Source: Nematopogon swammerdamellus | Taxonomy: Eukaryota > Arthropoda > Insecta > Lepidoptera > Adelidae | Reading direction: 5' to 3' | Length of the DNA stretch: 64,000 nucleotides | NCBI GenBank assembly: GCA_946902875.1 | Contig: OX336336.1 | Span: 5,178,545-5,242,544, forward strand | Shown here: positions 50,701 through 61,375 of the stretch, piece by piece | Position numbering within the stretch: position 1 is the first letter of the stretch | Layout of the letters: each line of letters starts with the position of its first letter | Position numbers and translations under genes: made by a program | Notes under the pieces: generated by a model | The model's database searches: none | Told to the model about the DNA's origin: nothing | What the model saw: the letters and a program-made list of their open reading frames with translations, nothing else

Positions 50701-52155
50701 ATTAAAATGGGGAGCCAATTTGACACCCATAAAAAAAGTTTAAATTAACATATCGTGTAGGGTAGCATTTGAAAGAGCTAACTCTATTCTTCTAATTCTA
50801 AAAATATTTAGGATTCTAAAAATATTTTTGTACAATTTTAAGTTCAGTTATCTAATTTATATGTGACACAAAAAATATTGTTTTTATGTTTTAAGGAAAG
50901 TACAGAGGCAAATTTAGCTACAAGTCAAGCGTCTGTTTTTTAAGTTTCTGTTTAGAAACAGCCGTGAGCCGTTGCCGAAGTTTCGGCAACGGCATAATTC
51001 CAGAGGGCTACTGTAGCTCTCACTATATACCTCAAAGTTGTAATTTTGCAACCCAGAAATGTAACATTTCTGGGTTGCAAAATTACAACTTTATTTGCTT
51101 GTTCATCTGTCGGTTTATTCCAGATTCCGTTAGAGGCAGCGAGTGAGGAGGTGACGCGGAGGGGGCGGTGCGGCGCGGCGCGGCGCGGTGGCGATTTATA
51201 TAGTAAATGCGAATTGGTTCAATTGGTGCGTAATTAACTTTATTAATTTAAAAAAATATGTAATAATAAAATTAAAAACTAAAATACTAAACGAATAAAT
51301 TTTATAAACGTTATATAAATTATAATTAACTGAACTGAGTAGGTGATACGCGCAAGGAGATTTTTTTTTTAAAGTAGTGCGAGATTTCAATGTTCTGTTC
51401 AATCATTCTACATTATTATTATATTTTATAAAACTGTACAGAAAGTCTTAAGTCAGTAAAATAACAATTTACAAAATAGTTTGTTCTGTTAATATTTAAA
51501 TTATCAGCCAAATCCTTTCACTATTTTTTTGACGAAATTTTTTTTACGGGAACTAAAAAAAACTTCCTAATGTAAATTCATTTTTGAACTCGCTTTCCTT
51601 TATTTTATTAAAACCTAATGAGGCGGAGCGGATTCCTCCAATGCCTCCAACCACCCAACTCCCCACATCGAGAAAGTTCAACCAAATTGAATAATGATTG
51701 ATGGCGAATTTTCATTTTCGCGAAACCAGCTTTCACTAATGTCGTATTTTGATGGCCGGAGGACAAAGTACGAGGTTATAAGGTCATGTAACTGGATCTA
51801 TTGCGAAACCAGACTAAAGGACTAAAGGAGTGAGATCATTAATCATTTCTTTGCACGTTGATACGTTGGAGGAAATTGCGTCCATTATACATTGAAGAAA
51901 CGTTTAGTCGCCACAATGGTGGCGAGGAATACGAATAGGCGGGCGCGAGCCAGATTGCCTTATCATCGGCGATCGGCGCATGTAGTTTGTATACTTAGGT
52001 GGAGAACATCGCATATACTTTCGCTGATGATGCCAATCAAAATTAAAGTTTATTGTTTATTCTATAATTTAATCCATAGGTATAGGTAACCTACGCTTGG
52101 ACATGTAGTCACAATGTTCTGTTGGTATCTTATAAGTATTATAAAAAAACCGTTT
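50701..52155. other. Non-coding stretch with two palindromes and a GC-rich patch
   Basis: A hairpin GCCGTTGCCGAA/TTCGGCAACGGC is at about 50968-50993. A 59-bp palindrome is at 51034-51092. 51125-51192 is GC-rich with GGCGC repeated four times. No gene seen. Confidence 0.45.
51034..51092. repeat. 59-bp palindrome
   Basis: AAAGTTGTAATTTTGCAACC...AGAAATGT, one A, then the perfect complement (29-base arms). Confidence 0.95.
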
Positions 52156-52552
52156 AAAAACCGCCCAAGTGCGAGTCGAACTCGCGCACCGAGGGTTCAG
52201 TATCGTCATGTCATGGTCAGCGCCACTCACGCCATCTGTGTAGGTATTAGTTAAAATGCTTCATATTCTTTTCGGTAGATGGCGCGCATGCACTTTTTAG
52301 TTTCTTCTATGGGGACCCCGTGAATTTTTTACTTTTTCTTATGTTTAATATATTATTTTTTTGTGATATCGGCCATAATAACACATATTCTGTGAAATTT
52401 TCAACGGGCTACCAATAGGTAGCCCGTTTGTGGTAGTCCGGTATATTATGTATCTCTTGAACCGTAATAACGGTTCAAGAGATACATACAGCGCTCGGAC
52501 AGAGAGAACGGCGTAGGCTTAGTAATAGGTCACGACGGATACGGAACCCTAA
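52156..52552 (-). repeat. 'GTTCCGTA' repeat, near full length
   Basis: AAACCGCCCAAGTGCGAGTC to GATACGGAACCCTAATT. A local inverted duplication of CTCTTGAACCGTAAT / ATTACGGTTCAAGAG lies at 52453-52488. Confidence 0.85.
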
Positions 52553-52929
52553 TTATATTAACTTACAAATAATTAACCCATACTATCGCTCTCAAGAACA
52601 TTAATATTTACAGCATAAATATATGAACTTGAGAATCAGACCAATCTGCCTATTTATTACATTACCTGTATCTGATGTATAGTGACATCGTCAATTTTTG
52701 AAGTGAGAGTCAGAAAATGATTAAATAAACGTTAGTTACTTACTTTCTTTGTCGTGCAGCTTTCTGCAGCCGTCGACGCGCGACGTGTTACTATGTGTGC
52801 GTCAGAATACAAAACCTTTTTTTTTATTGAATCTTCGTAAATATTAACTTTACTACGTGTTAAAGAAATTATGGAGCGAATGTGAGTGGAAGAGCCGGGA
52901 AGGGTCGCCCTAGAAGCACGTACCCGGAC
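52553..52929. other. Non-coding stretch, nothing recognised
   Basis: No gene or repeat seen. Confidence 0.45.
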
Positions 52930-53131
52930 CAGTACCCTAATCACGAGATTTAACCTACACCGCCTACTACGCTACGCCGCCGCCGCCGTGTTCTCCGCAT
53001 TATTTTTTATGGAGAAACAAAGTTCGCAAATCTATCACTAGAGGCGCTGCTCCGTTTCTCCATACAAAATGACGCGGAGAAAACGGCGTAGCGTAGTACG
53101 CGGTGTAGGTTAAATCTCGTGATTAGGGTAC
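52930..53131. mobile_element. Foldback MITE, copy 2
   Basis: CAGTACCCTAATCACGAGAT to ATCTCGTGATTAGGGTAC, with CGTGTTCTCCGCATTATTTT and the same central CGCAAATCTATCACTAGAGG loop as 2694-2884. Here the arms include TTTAACCTACACCG at both ends, so its terminal pairing is more complete than in copy 1. Confidence 0.9.
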
Positions 53132-53139
53132 ACATCGGG

Positions 53140-53265
53140 CATGTGCTCAAAAAGGGTCAAGTTCCTAGTACCCGTAACCGACGAGCATGTATGAAGACCA
53201 TTATGAGAGTGGAAGAGGCGGCAGAGGTGTGTCAGAAGGTGTGACGCTATGTATGTATGTATGTA
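53140..53265 (-). repeat. 'AAGGGTCAAGT' repeat, short copy
   Basis: AAAAAGGGTCAAGTTCCTAG to GAGGTGTGTCAGAAGGTGTG, then a (TATG)n run. Begins 9 bases after the foldback element. Confidence 0.65.
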
Positions 53266-53807
53266 TGTACTACAGGGTATGGGGAAGAATGCAATACATA
53301 AATACACAAAGTCTTAACTAGATTTGGTAACGGAATATTCCCCCTCTTTATCCGTTACTTTACTACCGCCCTATTTTTCAAATCGAGAACGTACCATGCA
53401 CGCATAACCGACTACGGCCAGGTTAGGTGCTTCCCTTTCATATTTCAGACCATTCGTTATTCTGTTTCAGGCCGACTTTAGATAGAATATCTAGGAATTC
53501 TACATACTCGTACTTTATATGCAAAATTCGACTGAAGCCTAACCAGAACGTATGTAAATGAATGAGATTCAGACTTGGGCATAAATCGACCGGAGATTGC
53601 TCAGTCGCCTCACGTTCTAGTTATGTGGAAATGTTTCGAGGTTTACTGAGTGAAGTAATTCAGTTACCACAATTTGGTACGTACAAAACATTTTCAAAGA
53701 GATGAATTAAATGTCAAGTTGAGTCCTATTATGGATGGATTTAGCTGTAATGTCACAGAACAGCGATTCAGTGGCCGCCCCTATGCGAGCGGTTTTAAAA
53801 GCGAAAG
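53266..53807. other. Non-coding stretch, nothing recognised
   Basis: No gene or repeat seen. Confidence 0.45.
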
Positions 53808-53937
53808 TAAAAAAATCACGAGGGTCCCCATACAAGAAACTAAAAAGTGTATGCGCGCCATCTACCGAAACCAGTATGACATGGCGATACCCGACCCTCG
53901 GTGCGCGAGTTCGACTCGCATTTGGCCGGTTTTTTTA
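53808..53937 (+). repeat. 'GTTCCGTA' repeat, right end
   Basis: AAGTGTATGCGCGCCATCTA, GGCGATACCCGACCCTCGG, GCGAGTTCGACTCGCATTTG and GCCGGTTTTTTT. Confidence 0.8.
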
Positions 53938-54171
53938 TATAGCTGCGTAGTATGATGGAGTGCACACACCATCATACTACCGCTAGTGTAGCTAGCTAAG
54001 CAGTCCAGTAGAACGAGTACACACAGCGGACAAAGAGAATAAGCGCACGAACAAACGAGGCAGAACTAACAGCGACGGAGCATCCATTCCGCTCATTCAG
54101 CTTTTGATTCAATATGTACGCTGCCCTAACGTTTCCTGCCGAAATATTGACGAGGTAATTGTCAAAATTGT

Positions 54172-54490
54172 CTTTTTTTTATGGAAACTGACACGGTTGG
54201 CTACATCACCTACAACATCCGTGATGTCAGCCCATAACGCAGGGCGAACTTGGCGCCACGTCAGTGCTTCCCTTCGGTCGTGCCGGCTACACTGAACTGG
54301 ACGGAAAACACAAACTATTTACATAGCCGTTTCGACCGACCTTTCATACAGTGCGGTGGCACCAACCCGGGCGGGTCAAACCCTACCGCCTAGTAATATA
54401 AGAAGGGGTCATATTCCTTTGTCGCCTTTTACATACACGGAGATGCAGTGGGGCTATTCTTTTGAAGTACCGGCCCCACACGTTACCTGT
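54172..54490 (-). mobile_element. SINE-A, leader subfamily
   Basis: The tail has the variant CGCCACGTCAGTGC / CGGTCGTGCCGGC; the core follows, then CTAGTAATATAAGAAGGGG and the leader module in reverse (GGAGATGCAGTGGGGC, GTACCGGCCCCACACG). No tRNA or 5S head. Same architecture as 1817-2143. Confidence 0.85.
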
Positions 54491-54789
54491 TTTAAAGTAC
54501 CGGCCTATGATCTGGGAGTAATTTTATTATTTTCACCCGACTGCGGAGAAGCCAAAAGAAGGGCTGTGATTTTGGCAGCGATTACTTTAAGGTTCGGCCA
54601 AAAGGGCCTAAATGTGCTATTCAAAAATTCATCGAATTATTTACCGATCAAATTATACAATAATTATACAATAGAAAATATCAAGAATGGCGATACATTG
54701 TAAAATTGAAATAAAAAACTTTTTGTAAAAAACATTGCACCGACTTCAAAAAACAACTAGAACTTTAAAAGTGTTAAATAATATTTTGA

Positions 54790-54906
54790 TTCATATTCGG
54801 ACCCTTGAGTTGAAGGCGGTACAAAAGCACGAAAGGGGTCCATCTTTCAATTTTCCGGTGTGCTTTTGTACCGTATTCAACTCAAGGGTCCGAATATGAA
54901 TCGAAA
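54790..54906. repeat. 117-bp inverted repeat
   Basis: GATTCATATTCGGACCCTTG...TACAAAAGCAC at the left and GTGCTTTTGTAC...GGTCCGAATATGAATC at the right; about 45-base arms with few mismatches, 30-base loop. Confidence 0.85.
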
Positions 54907-55129
54907 TGCAAGTCAACGCAATCAAAAGATACGGACATTTATGTCACATATTTTTAAAACTCGTGAACTCACTCATCAAAACCTATAGAGTACCTCTACT
55001 TCTCGTTGACATACAATTTCATTTTGGCAAGAAGCAACGTATCACAGCACAAGTAAAGGGAAAAATCGAGAATTTGTAATAAAATTATATCACATTTTTT
55101 ACTTCAGATATTGTAGAAACGGTAATACA

Positions 55130-55240
55130 ACTTGGTGTAAATTATAGTGCAAACTCTAAAGTAAAACAACAAAATAATAAAAACCTGCCAGTTACGTGGT
55201 GGTACGGAACCCTCGGTGCGCGAGTTCGACACGCACTTGT
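55130..55240 (+). repeat. 'GTTCCGTA' repeat, right end
   Basis: TTACGTGGTGGTACGGAACC, CTCGGTGCGCGAGTTCGACA and CGCACTTG with a T-tract, as in 34695-35060. Confidence 0.7.
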
Positions 55241-55463
55241 TTTTTTTTTGTTTTTGCTTTCACTTAACATTGTCGGAAAAATAGGCAGGGACAAAGTAAC
55301 TTTATAGAAACAAGAGGAATCTCGAAATTACTTTTCTTTGTTTGGGTTTTGTTTTCGTTCATAATATGTGATGTTATTTAAGGGAACAAACGACTTTACC
55401 GAACTAGGGCCAAAGCGGATCTTTTTACGTTTCACCGAACTTAGGTAATAGGTAACGGGCGTA

Positions 55464-55464
55464 G

Positions 55465-55490
<26 letters not shown>
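55464..55490. repeat. Long C homopolymer
   Basis: About 23 consecutive C followed by G and an A-run. Confidence 0.95.
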
Positions 55491-55499
<9 letters not shown>

Positions 55500-55567
55500 A
55501 TGTGCACGACATTTCAAAATGGAACCTAATACTTATATTTTCATCATTCGGACATAGGTCTGATTAG

Positions 55568-55840
55568 TGGGCTACATCACCTAAAGCATCCGTGACGTCA
55601 GCCCATAACACCGGGTGAGCTAGGTGCCATATCGGTGCTTCCCTTCGATCGTGCCGGCTACACTGAACCGGACGGAAAACCCAAACTATTTACATAACAG
55701 TTTCGACCGACGTTTCATTCAGTGCGGTGGTACCAACCCGGGGGGGTTAAACCCTACCACCTAGTAAGGTAAGAAGGGAAGGGACTTAAATTTTTACGTG
55801 GAATCCGAACCACGGTCAGCCTCCAACGGTCGAGCGGTCC
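55568..55840 (-). mobile_element. SINE-A, lacks 3' end and most of the head
   Basis: GTGGGCTACATCACCTAAAG to CCAACGGTCGAGCGGTCC. Cut within the 5S-like block at the right; at the left the T-tract and first bases are gone. Confidence 0.85.
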
Positions 55841-55869
55841 GCGTATTCCGCGGGCAAAAGCTAATATAA

Positions 55870-56070
55870 TTATGTAGATAATAACTTTTATCCGCAGCTT
55901 CGCTTCGCGTGACTTTTTGCTAACAGTTCAGGCCGCCGATGACCGTTATTTTACAGCCCAAAACCATCTTCAGAATTGACACCTGTAAATCGATAAAGTG
56001 CATCTCGAGTTATAAGAATATTCAAATATTCGTCGGTCGCCTATAGAAACTTCACTTAATTTATTAGAAG
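55870..56070 (+). repeat. 'GGCTTCGCTTCG' repeat, second subfamily
   Basis: CGCAGCTTCGCTTCGCGTGA, TTTTTGCTAACAG, CAGGCCGCCGATGACC and TCTCGAGTTATAAGAATATT; colinear with 17645-17870. Confidence 0.75.
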
Positions 56071-56589
56071 GATGTTCAATTAAATTCAAAAGGCTTTGTC
56101 CACTAAAATCTTACTTACTTAATTACTTACTTAAATCTTATTCAATGCTGGCACAAAAGGAGAGCTTAAATCTCACAAGGGATTTATTTTTATTAAATGC
56201 GCCTTCCATTCATAGAATTCTTTGCCAGCAACACTTCGTTAGCGCAGCGTGCAACATAAACAAAATGCATTTTTCACGACTTTCAGCTTCACGAGTCTGC
56301 TGCCAGTGCCGGCGACGCGTCCAGCATAATCGACTCGATCTACCACAGTCTCCGTAGCTAATCCACATGGGCGAGAGAGAAGAGACGAGAGATAGTATCT
56401 TTAGTTAGAACAGGACAGAAGTATGGTTTCGAGTTGCACTCGCTTCGTTCGCGGCTTAGTAAAGCTCCGCTAGTGAAATATTCATAACTTGTCGCCTTGT
56501 TGCTATACAGAATGCATTCTTATTGTGAGAATTTAAAGTGCATCTATAGGTACATATTATAAAATAGTAAAGGCAAAATCTATACTTCT
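56071..56589. other. Non-coding stretch, nothing recognised
   Basis: No gene or repeat seen. Confidence 0.45.
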
Positions 56590-56765
56590 TTCTTTATTGA
56601 GAGCGCGACATAGGTTTGGCGCCGGGCCACCCAACCCATAAGGTGTCTAACGACGCCCATGGACATTCCGTTGTATGCGGGGGTTACTAATGCCATGCCG
56701 GCCTGACAGGTGGCCATTCACGTCCCTCTTGAAGGACCCGAGACTGTACTTGGGGGGAAATATAA
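56590..56765 (-). pseudogene. LINE ORF C-terminal relic ('SFKRRVNRHL' family)
   Basis: AAGGTGTCTAACGACGCCCA, GGACATTCCGTTGTATGCGG, GCCTGACAGGTGGCCATTCA and ACCCGAGACTGTACTTGGGG, reverse of 45170-45420. Confidence 0.8.
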
Positions 56766-56827
56766 TTTTTAAAATTGTTGCTGTATGGTACGCGCATCAT
56801 GCGAAAATCACTGAACGGATTTTTACG

Positions 56828-56935
56828 TACTAAACATGGTGGTCGGTGTTGTGCTGTAATTATTTACAAGAGTACTTGCAGCACAACACCGATTACTCTA
56901 CTTACCTCAATTGTCGGGATATAGGGTGTGGTGTG
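56828..56935 (+). repeat. 'ACAGCGTGTGG' repeat, 3' half
   Basis: CTAAACATGGTGGTCGGTGT, GTACTTGCAGCACAACACCG, ATTACTCTACTTACC and TGTCGGGATATAGGGTGTGG. Confidence 0.75.
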
Positions 56936-57252
56936 TATTCAGTTTTAGACTTGGTATCCCGAGTGGGCGCCAAGTCCTAACCAAGCTAGCGTCACCACGG
57001 AAGCTCGTTCGAACAAGATTATGTTTTCACAACGAAATTGCATTCTCTATATTCGCATGCATGAAGCGAAGTCAATATTTCCCCAGAGAAAATGATGTGG
57101 GAAAATGCTATTTATACTTAAAAAATAATATAAAATGTTTCGTGCACTTCGTGCTTTAGTTAAACACAATCTGAAATGCATCTATATACCTTACGAATTT
57201 AAAGTATTGCGATCTTGATTCGATTAGAAAATGGAACGTTCGTTAGAATTGT

Positions 57253-57636
57253 TTTTTTTAATGGAAACTGACACGGTTGGCTACACACCTACAACGTCCG
57301 TGATGTCAGCCCATAACACCGGGTGAACTTAGGTGCCATGTCAGTGCTTCCCCCTTTGATCGTGCCGGCTAAACTGAACTGGTCGGAAAATACAAACTAT
57401 TTACATAGCCGTTTCGACCGACGTTTCATTCAGTGCGGTGGTACCAACCCGGGCGGGTTAAACCCTACCACCAAGTAAGATTAGGAGGGAAGGGACCTAC
57501 AGTTTTACGAGGAATCCGAACCTCGGTCAGCCTCCAACGCTCAGCGGTCACCCATCCAAGTACTGCCCGCACCCAGAGTTGCAATTCTCAAAGGCGACAG
57601 TTGACTGTTTGCACCACTGAGCTATCGAGGCTGACG
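57253..57636 (-). mobile_element. SINE-A, full length, 'CCCCCTTTGATCG' tail variant
   Basis: Same subfamily as 48838-49227 (shared TTCCCCCTTTGATCGTGCC, GATTAGGAGGGAAGGG and GGCGACAGTTGACTGT). The 5S-like block is degraded (CGCACCCAGAGTTGC). Confidence 0.9.
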
Positions 57637-57949
57637 CTATTGTAACGAATAGATTATATAATTAGATTTAGAACTCTATATTAAACATGATATAGGTAGG
57701 TAGTTATACGTAATACCTAAAGATACTGTATTAATTATTGTAATTATTGTAAGATACTAAACATACTGTAGGTATTGCCACAGTATTGCTGTACATGCCT
57801 AATTATGTATCCAACAAATTATTTTATTTGATAAACAACGTAAAGAAGGTGTGTAAAATTGTTAACTGTGGCTAAATTTGTATAAAGTTCTTTTCATTTA
57901 ATTTTATTATTTCTATATTGTACAACTGTATGTTGCTATGTGTTTTGTG

Positions 57950-58022
57950 TAATAGATAAAGTATGTACGATTGAATAAATGAATATTCTATTCTATTCCA
58001 TTTTACTCTATTCTATTCTAAA
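57950..58022 (+). mobile_element. LINE-like 3' tail with (TTCTA)n
   Basis: GATTGAATAAATGAATATTC, then a (TTCTA)n run. An AATAAA signal followed by a pentamer tail suggests a LINE end; the body upstream to about 57640 is not recognised. Confidence 0.45.
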
Positions 58023-58108
58023 CTAACTTTAGTATATAAGTAATATAACAAAACCGCTATAACATAGAGGAAAAAAAGCTAAGCACTGGATGCTCTATAT
58101 ATAAGATT

Positions 58109-58258
58109 TTTTTAAGGAAACTAACACGGTTGGCTACATCACCTACAACATCCGTGATGTCAGCCCATAACGCCGGGTGAACTAGGTGCCATGTCAGTGA
58201 TTCCCTTCACTTCATGTCGGCTACACTGAACTAGACGGAAAACACGAACTATTTACAT
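58109..58258 (-). mobile_element. SINE-A tail, truncated
   Basis: GGAAACTAACACGGTTGGC to ACGAACTATTTACAT; core and head missing. Confidence 0.85.
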
Positions 58259-58734
58259 TTCTTGTCCGGTCCTTGATAGCGTTAGATTGCATTGCTGAAC
58301 GGGACAAAATAAAATTAATGATGTGATGACGAACCACACTGAAGATGCATTTGTGTCAATGAAATATTGTAAAAGTTATAGGTACATTCTTCATTGCGAA
58401 ATTAAAATCGGAATCTGAATAATTCCTTTAGCAGAAGTCTGATCGTTACTATTGACTTCGGAAATACGAAGAGCTATTTAATAACCGATATTATTTTAAT
58501 AACAAACACGTTAGCATTATTACGAGTTCATTCTAAGAACTTGAACGGGGTTCTCGTTATACTTCTAGCTGTATTGATTTATACTGCGTTTAATGGTACC
58601 TACATAGGTGTATATTATGTTACTTAGTAGGTAGGTACATCACAGTTTAGTTCGACTGAGAATCGATGCCCTTAATGTCATGTGTGAACCAAAGAAATTA
58701 AAACAGTTAAATTAAAAATTTGAAATAACCCCGA
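58259..58734. other. Non-coding stretch, nothing recognised
   Basis: No gene seen. Confidence 0.45.
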
Positions 58735-58893
58735 CCCTTAAAAAGTAAAAATTATTTCTGTTTACTTATAGGAGTCGAAGGACCGCTAAGTAAATACCCG
58801 AGCAGCTCTGAGTTTTTATATTAGATTTACTTAGCGGTCCCCCGACCCTTTAAGCAAGTAAACGGAAATTATTTTTTACTTTTATGTGGGTAT
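58735..58893. mobile_element. Inverted-repeat element ('GCGGTCCCCCGAC' family)
   Basis: CCTTAAAAAGTAAAAATTAT and CGAAGGACCGCTAAGTAAAT at the left pair with ATTTACTTAGCGGTCCCCCG and AAATTATTTTTTACTTTT at the right around a short GC-rich loop (GAGCAGCTCTGAG). Relics at 1685 and 30095. Confidence 0.75.
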
Positions 58894-59042
58894 TTACCCT
58901 TAGTGGGTAAAAAATCTAATTCACTTTCCTACATATTCGTGCATTCGACATTATCTCAACTTGATCACGAATAATGAAAGTGCATAAAGAAGACCAGAGA
59001 AAAGTATTTAAAATAACAATACTCAAGGATAGCGAAGGAGAT

Positions 59043-59575
59043 GAGCTCGTTACGAGCGTTCCTACGGTGGAAGTTAAATGAGTGTAAGCTCGGCTTTAGA
59101 GACTCCTGGACTATAATCCAAGGGGATCACTGCGTTGGTTCTGCGTTGTTTGTGTCGTCTGCGATCGATAAAATGCCGTCATCGGCGAGAAAGCGGCCGA
59201 AAAGAGTGACGGACTGAGTGGGAGCTCGTTACGAGCGTTTTACGGTGGAAGTTAAATGAGTGTAAGCTCGGCTTTAGAGACTCCTGGACTATAATCCAAG
59301 GGGATCACTGCGTTGGGCCTGCGTTGTTTGTGTCGTCTGCGATCGATAACCGCGCCGTCATCGGCGAGAAAGCGACCGAAAAGAGTGACGGACTGAGTGG
59401 GAGCTCGTTACGAGCGTTCTACGGTGGAAGTTAAATGAGTGTAAGCTCGGCTTTAGAGACTCCTGGACTATAATCCAAGGGGATCACTGCGTTGGGTCTG
59501 CGTTGTTTGTGTCGTCTGCGATCGAACGCTGTCATCAGCGAGAAAGCGACCGAAAAGAGTGATTGACTGAGTGGA
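59043..59575. repeat. Tandem repeat, three 179-bp units
   Basis: Units begin GAGCTCGTTACGAGCGTT at 59043, 59222 and 59401. They are almost identical (CTGCGTTG(G/T)..TCTGCGTTGTTTGTG, CGACCGAAAAGAGTG) with small indels near CGATCGATAA. The unit is moderately GC-rich, with a palindromic GAGCTC at its start, and has no long open frame. Confidence 0.95.
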
Positions 59576-59732
59576 CATTACTCCTCTTCGTGGTGGTCGG
59601 ATTAGCACCACAGACGGGTATCTCTTTGCAGTCTTTATATGGCTCCTGATATTATGCTGACGTCATCAAGTCTTATAGCTAGCTGGACTGCATGTAAATA
59701 CTTCCGATAATATTTTTTTATTTTTGTTTTTA

Positions 59733-60241
59733 TGGAAACTGACACGGTTGGCTAAATCACCTACAACATTCATGATGTCAGCCCATAACACCGGGTGAAT
59801 AGAATAGAATAGAAATTCTTTATTGCACACAAAAAAACACAGAGATACACAAGACAGAAGATAACATACAGAAGAGCAATAGAAATTTACAATAATTCGC
59901 GCAGAAACAAGAGAAAAGTAGCGTGCAAAGGCGGACTTATCACTTTAAGTGATTTCTTCCAGTCAACCTTTGGGTGATGAGAGTAAGTGAAGAAGAAATA
60001 TGGCAAGGGTAGTGCAAACATTTGGACAGGAAAGTAATATATACATAATACATACTTATACAAATATACATAACATAAACAAATAAATACATGCTTATAA
60101 ATATATATAAATATACTGAACTAGGTGCCATGTCAGTGCTTCCCTTCATTTCATGTCGGCTACACTGAACTGGACGGAAAACACGAACTATTTACATAGC
60201 CGTTTTGACTGACGTTTCATTCAGTGCGGTGGTACCAACCC
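59733..60241 (-). mobile_element. SINE-A interrupted by a LINE tail
   Basis: The SINE tail runs 59733-59799 (to CCGGGTGAA) and resumes at 60117 (TGAACTAGGTGCC) to the core start near 60241. Everything between is the insertion at 59800-60116. Confidence 0.9.
59800..60116 (-). mobile_element. LINE 3' tail inserted in SINE-A, TGAA duplication
   Basis: Begins with (AGAAT)n and CTTTATTGCACAC (an AATAAAG signal in reverse), then GTGCAAAGGCGGACTTATCA, and ends in a TA-rich tract. TGAA is present on both sides (59796-59799, 60117-60120), which is a direct view of a target-site duplication. Same family as 3513-3650 and 29699-29850. Confidence 0.8.
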
Positions 60242-60289
60242 GTTGTTCGTGTGGTTGACAAAAATTCAAATTATTATTCAATATAGCTT

Positions 60290-60450
60290 CCGCGGCTTCG
60301 CTCGCATAGCCTATGTCCATCCTGAAGGTCCATACTAAATATTGGTCAAATAATTTTTCTAATCGGATGAGTATTTTCGGAGATTACCTCCTACATCAAT
60401 ATTGAGAAACTTACAAACTTTACCTCTTTATAATATTATTGTAGATAGTG
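60290..60450 (+). repeat. 'GCGGCTTCGC' repeat, third body type
   Basis: TAGCTTCCGCGGCTTCGCTC, then GCATAGCCTATGTCCATCC, differing from the other copies after the first 25 bases. Confidence 0.6.
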
Positions 60451-60887
60451 TAAATATTTATAAAGTGCAGATATTAGTTAGCTCACATAAGGGATGCCAA
60501 ACAGTCGATGTAACGCCACCCCTTGCGAGAGGCAGTGAAGTGCATTTATCTGCAGGCAGCGAGCTTAGTTTCTGAAAGTTTCATTATGTACATACTCAGC
60601 TGTGGCCTCGGGCTACCATTTAGCACTTACCTGCTGCAGCTCCCTGCGGGCCTCGCCTGATTACTCGTAGCACAAAACAACGAATCGCGTGCTTGCATTT
60701 CATTTTCTTCTAGATTTTCTTACCGTGGTGCAGACGGAAAATCTGGTAAAATTAAATCTAAATGTAACTTGTAAGCGCGCCATCTAGCGTCAGAAAGTAT
60801 GGCGATAAGACCAACTCATAGATGGCGTTGTATGGACATCACGGCGGAGCCGCCGCGCGCCGTAGCGAGACTGTGTTTTAATTTTTT
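60451..60887. other. Non-coding stretch, nothing recognised
   Basis: No gene seen. Confidence 0.45.
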
Positions 60888-61272
60888 AGGCTTCCGTATC
60901 CGGTATGGGACCCAATTACTGAGCCTACGCCGTCGGTCTGTCTGTCTGTCCGTCCGTCGGTCCGAGCTGTATCTCTTGAACCGTAATTGGTAGCCCGTTG
61001 AAATTTTCACAGAATATGCGTTATTATGGCCGATATAACAACAAATAATAAAAATAAGAAAAAGTAAAAAATCACGGGGGTTCCCATAGATGAAACTAAA
61101 AAGTGTATGCGCGCCATCTACCAACAGTGTGAAGCATTTTAACTAATCATGAATTTTAACTAATATGAAGCAATACACGCCATAGATGGCGTGCGTGAGT
61201 GGCGCTGACCATGACATGGTGATACGGAACCCTCAGTGCGCGAGTTCGACTCGCACTTGGCCGGTTTTTTTT
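60888..61272 (+). repeat. 'GTTCCGTA' repeat, full length
   Basis: GGCTTCCGTATCCGGTATGG, (CTGT)n, CGTAATTGGTAGCCCGTTGA, AAAGTGTATGCGCGCCATCT, GGTGATACGGAACCCTCAG and CTTGGCCGGTTTTTTTTT. A good reference copy. Confidence 0.9.
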
Positions 61273-61375
61273 TCAAGTTTATCTACCTAGATCAATGACG
61301 TATTCTTGACCTAGATAGGTGTAGACGCTGAGCGGAGCTCAGTCGCATAAGGTAATTTACTGTTCTCCCTTTATA

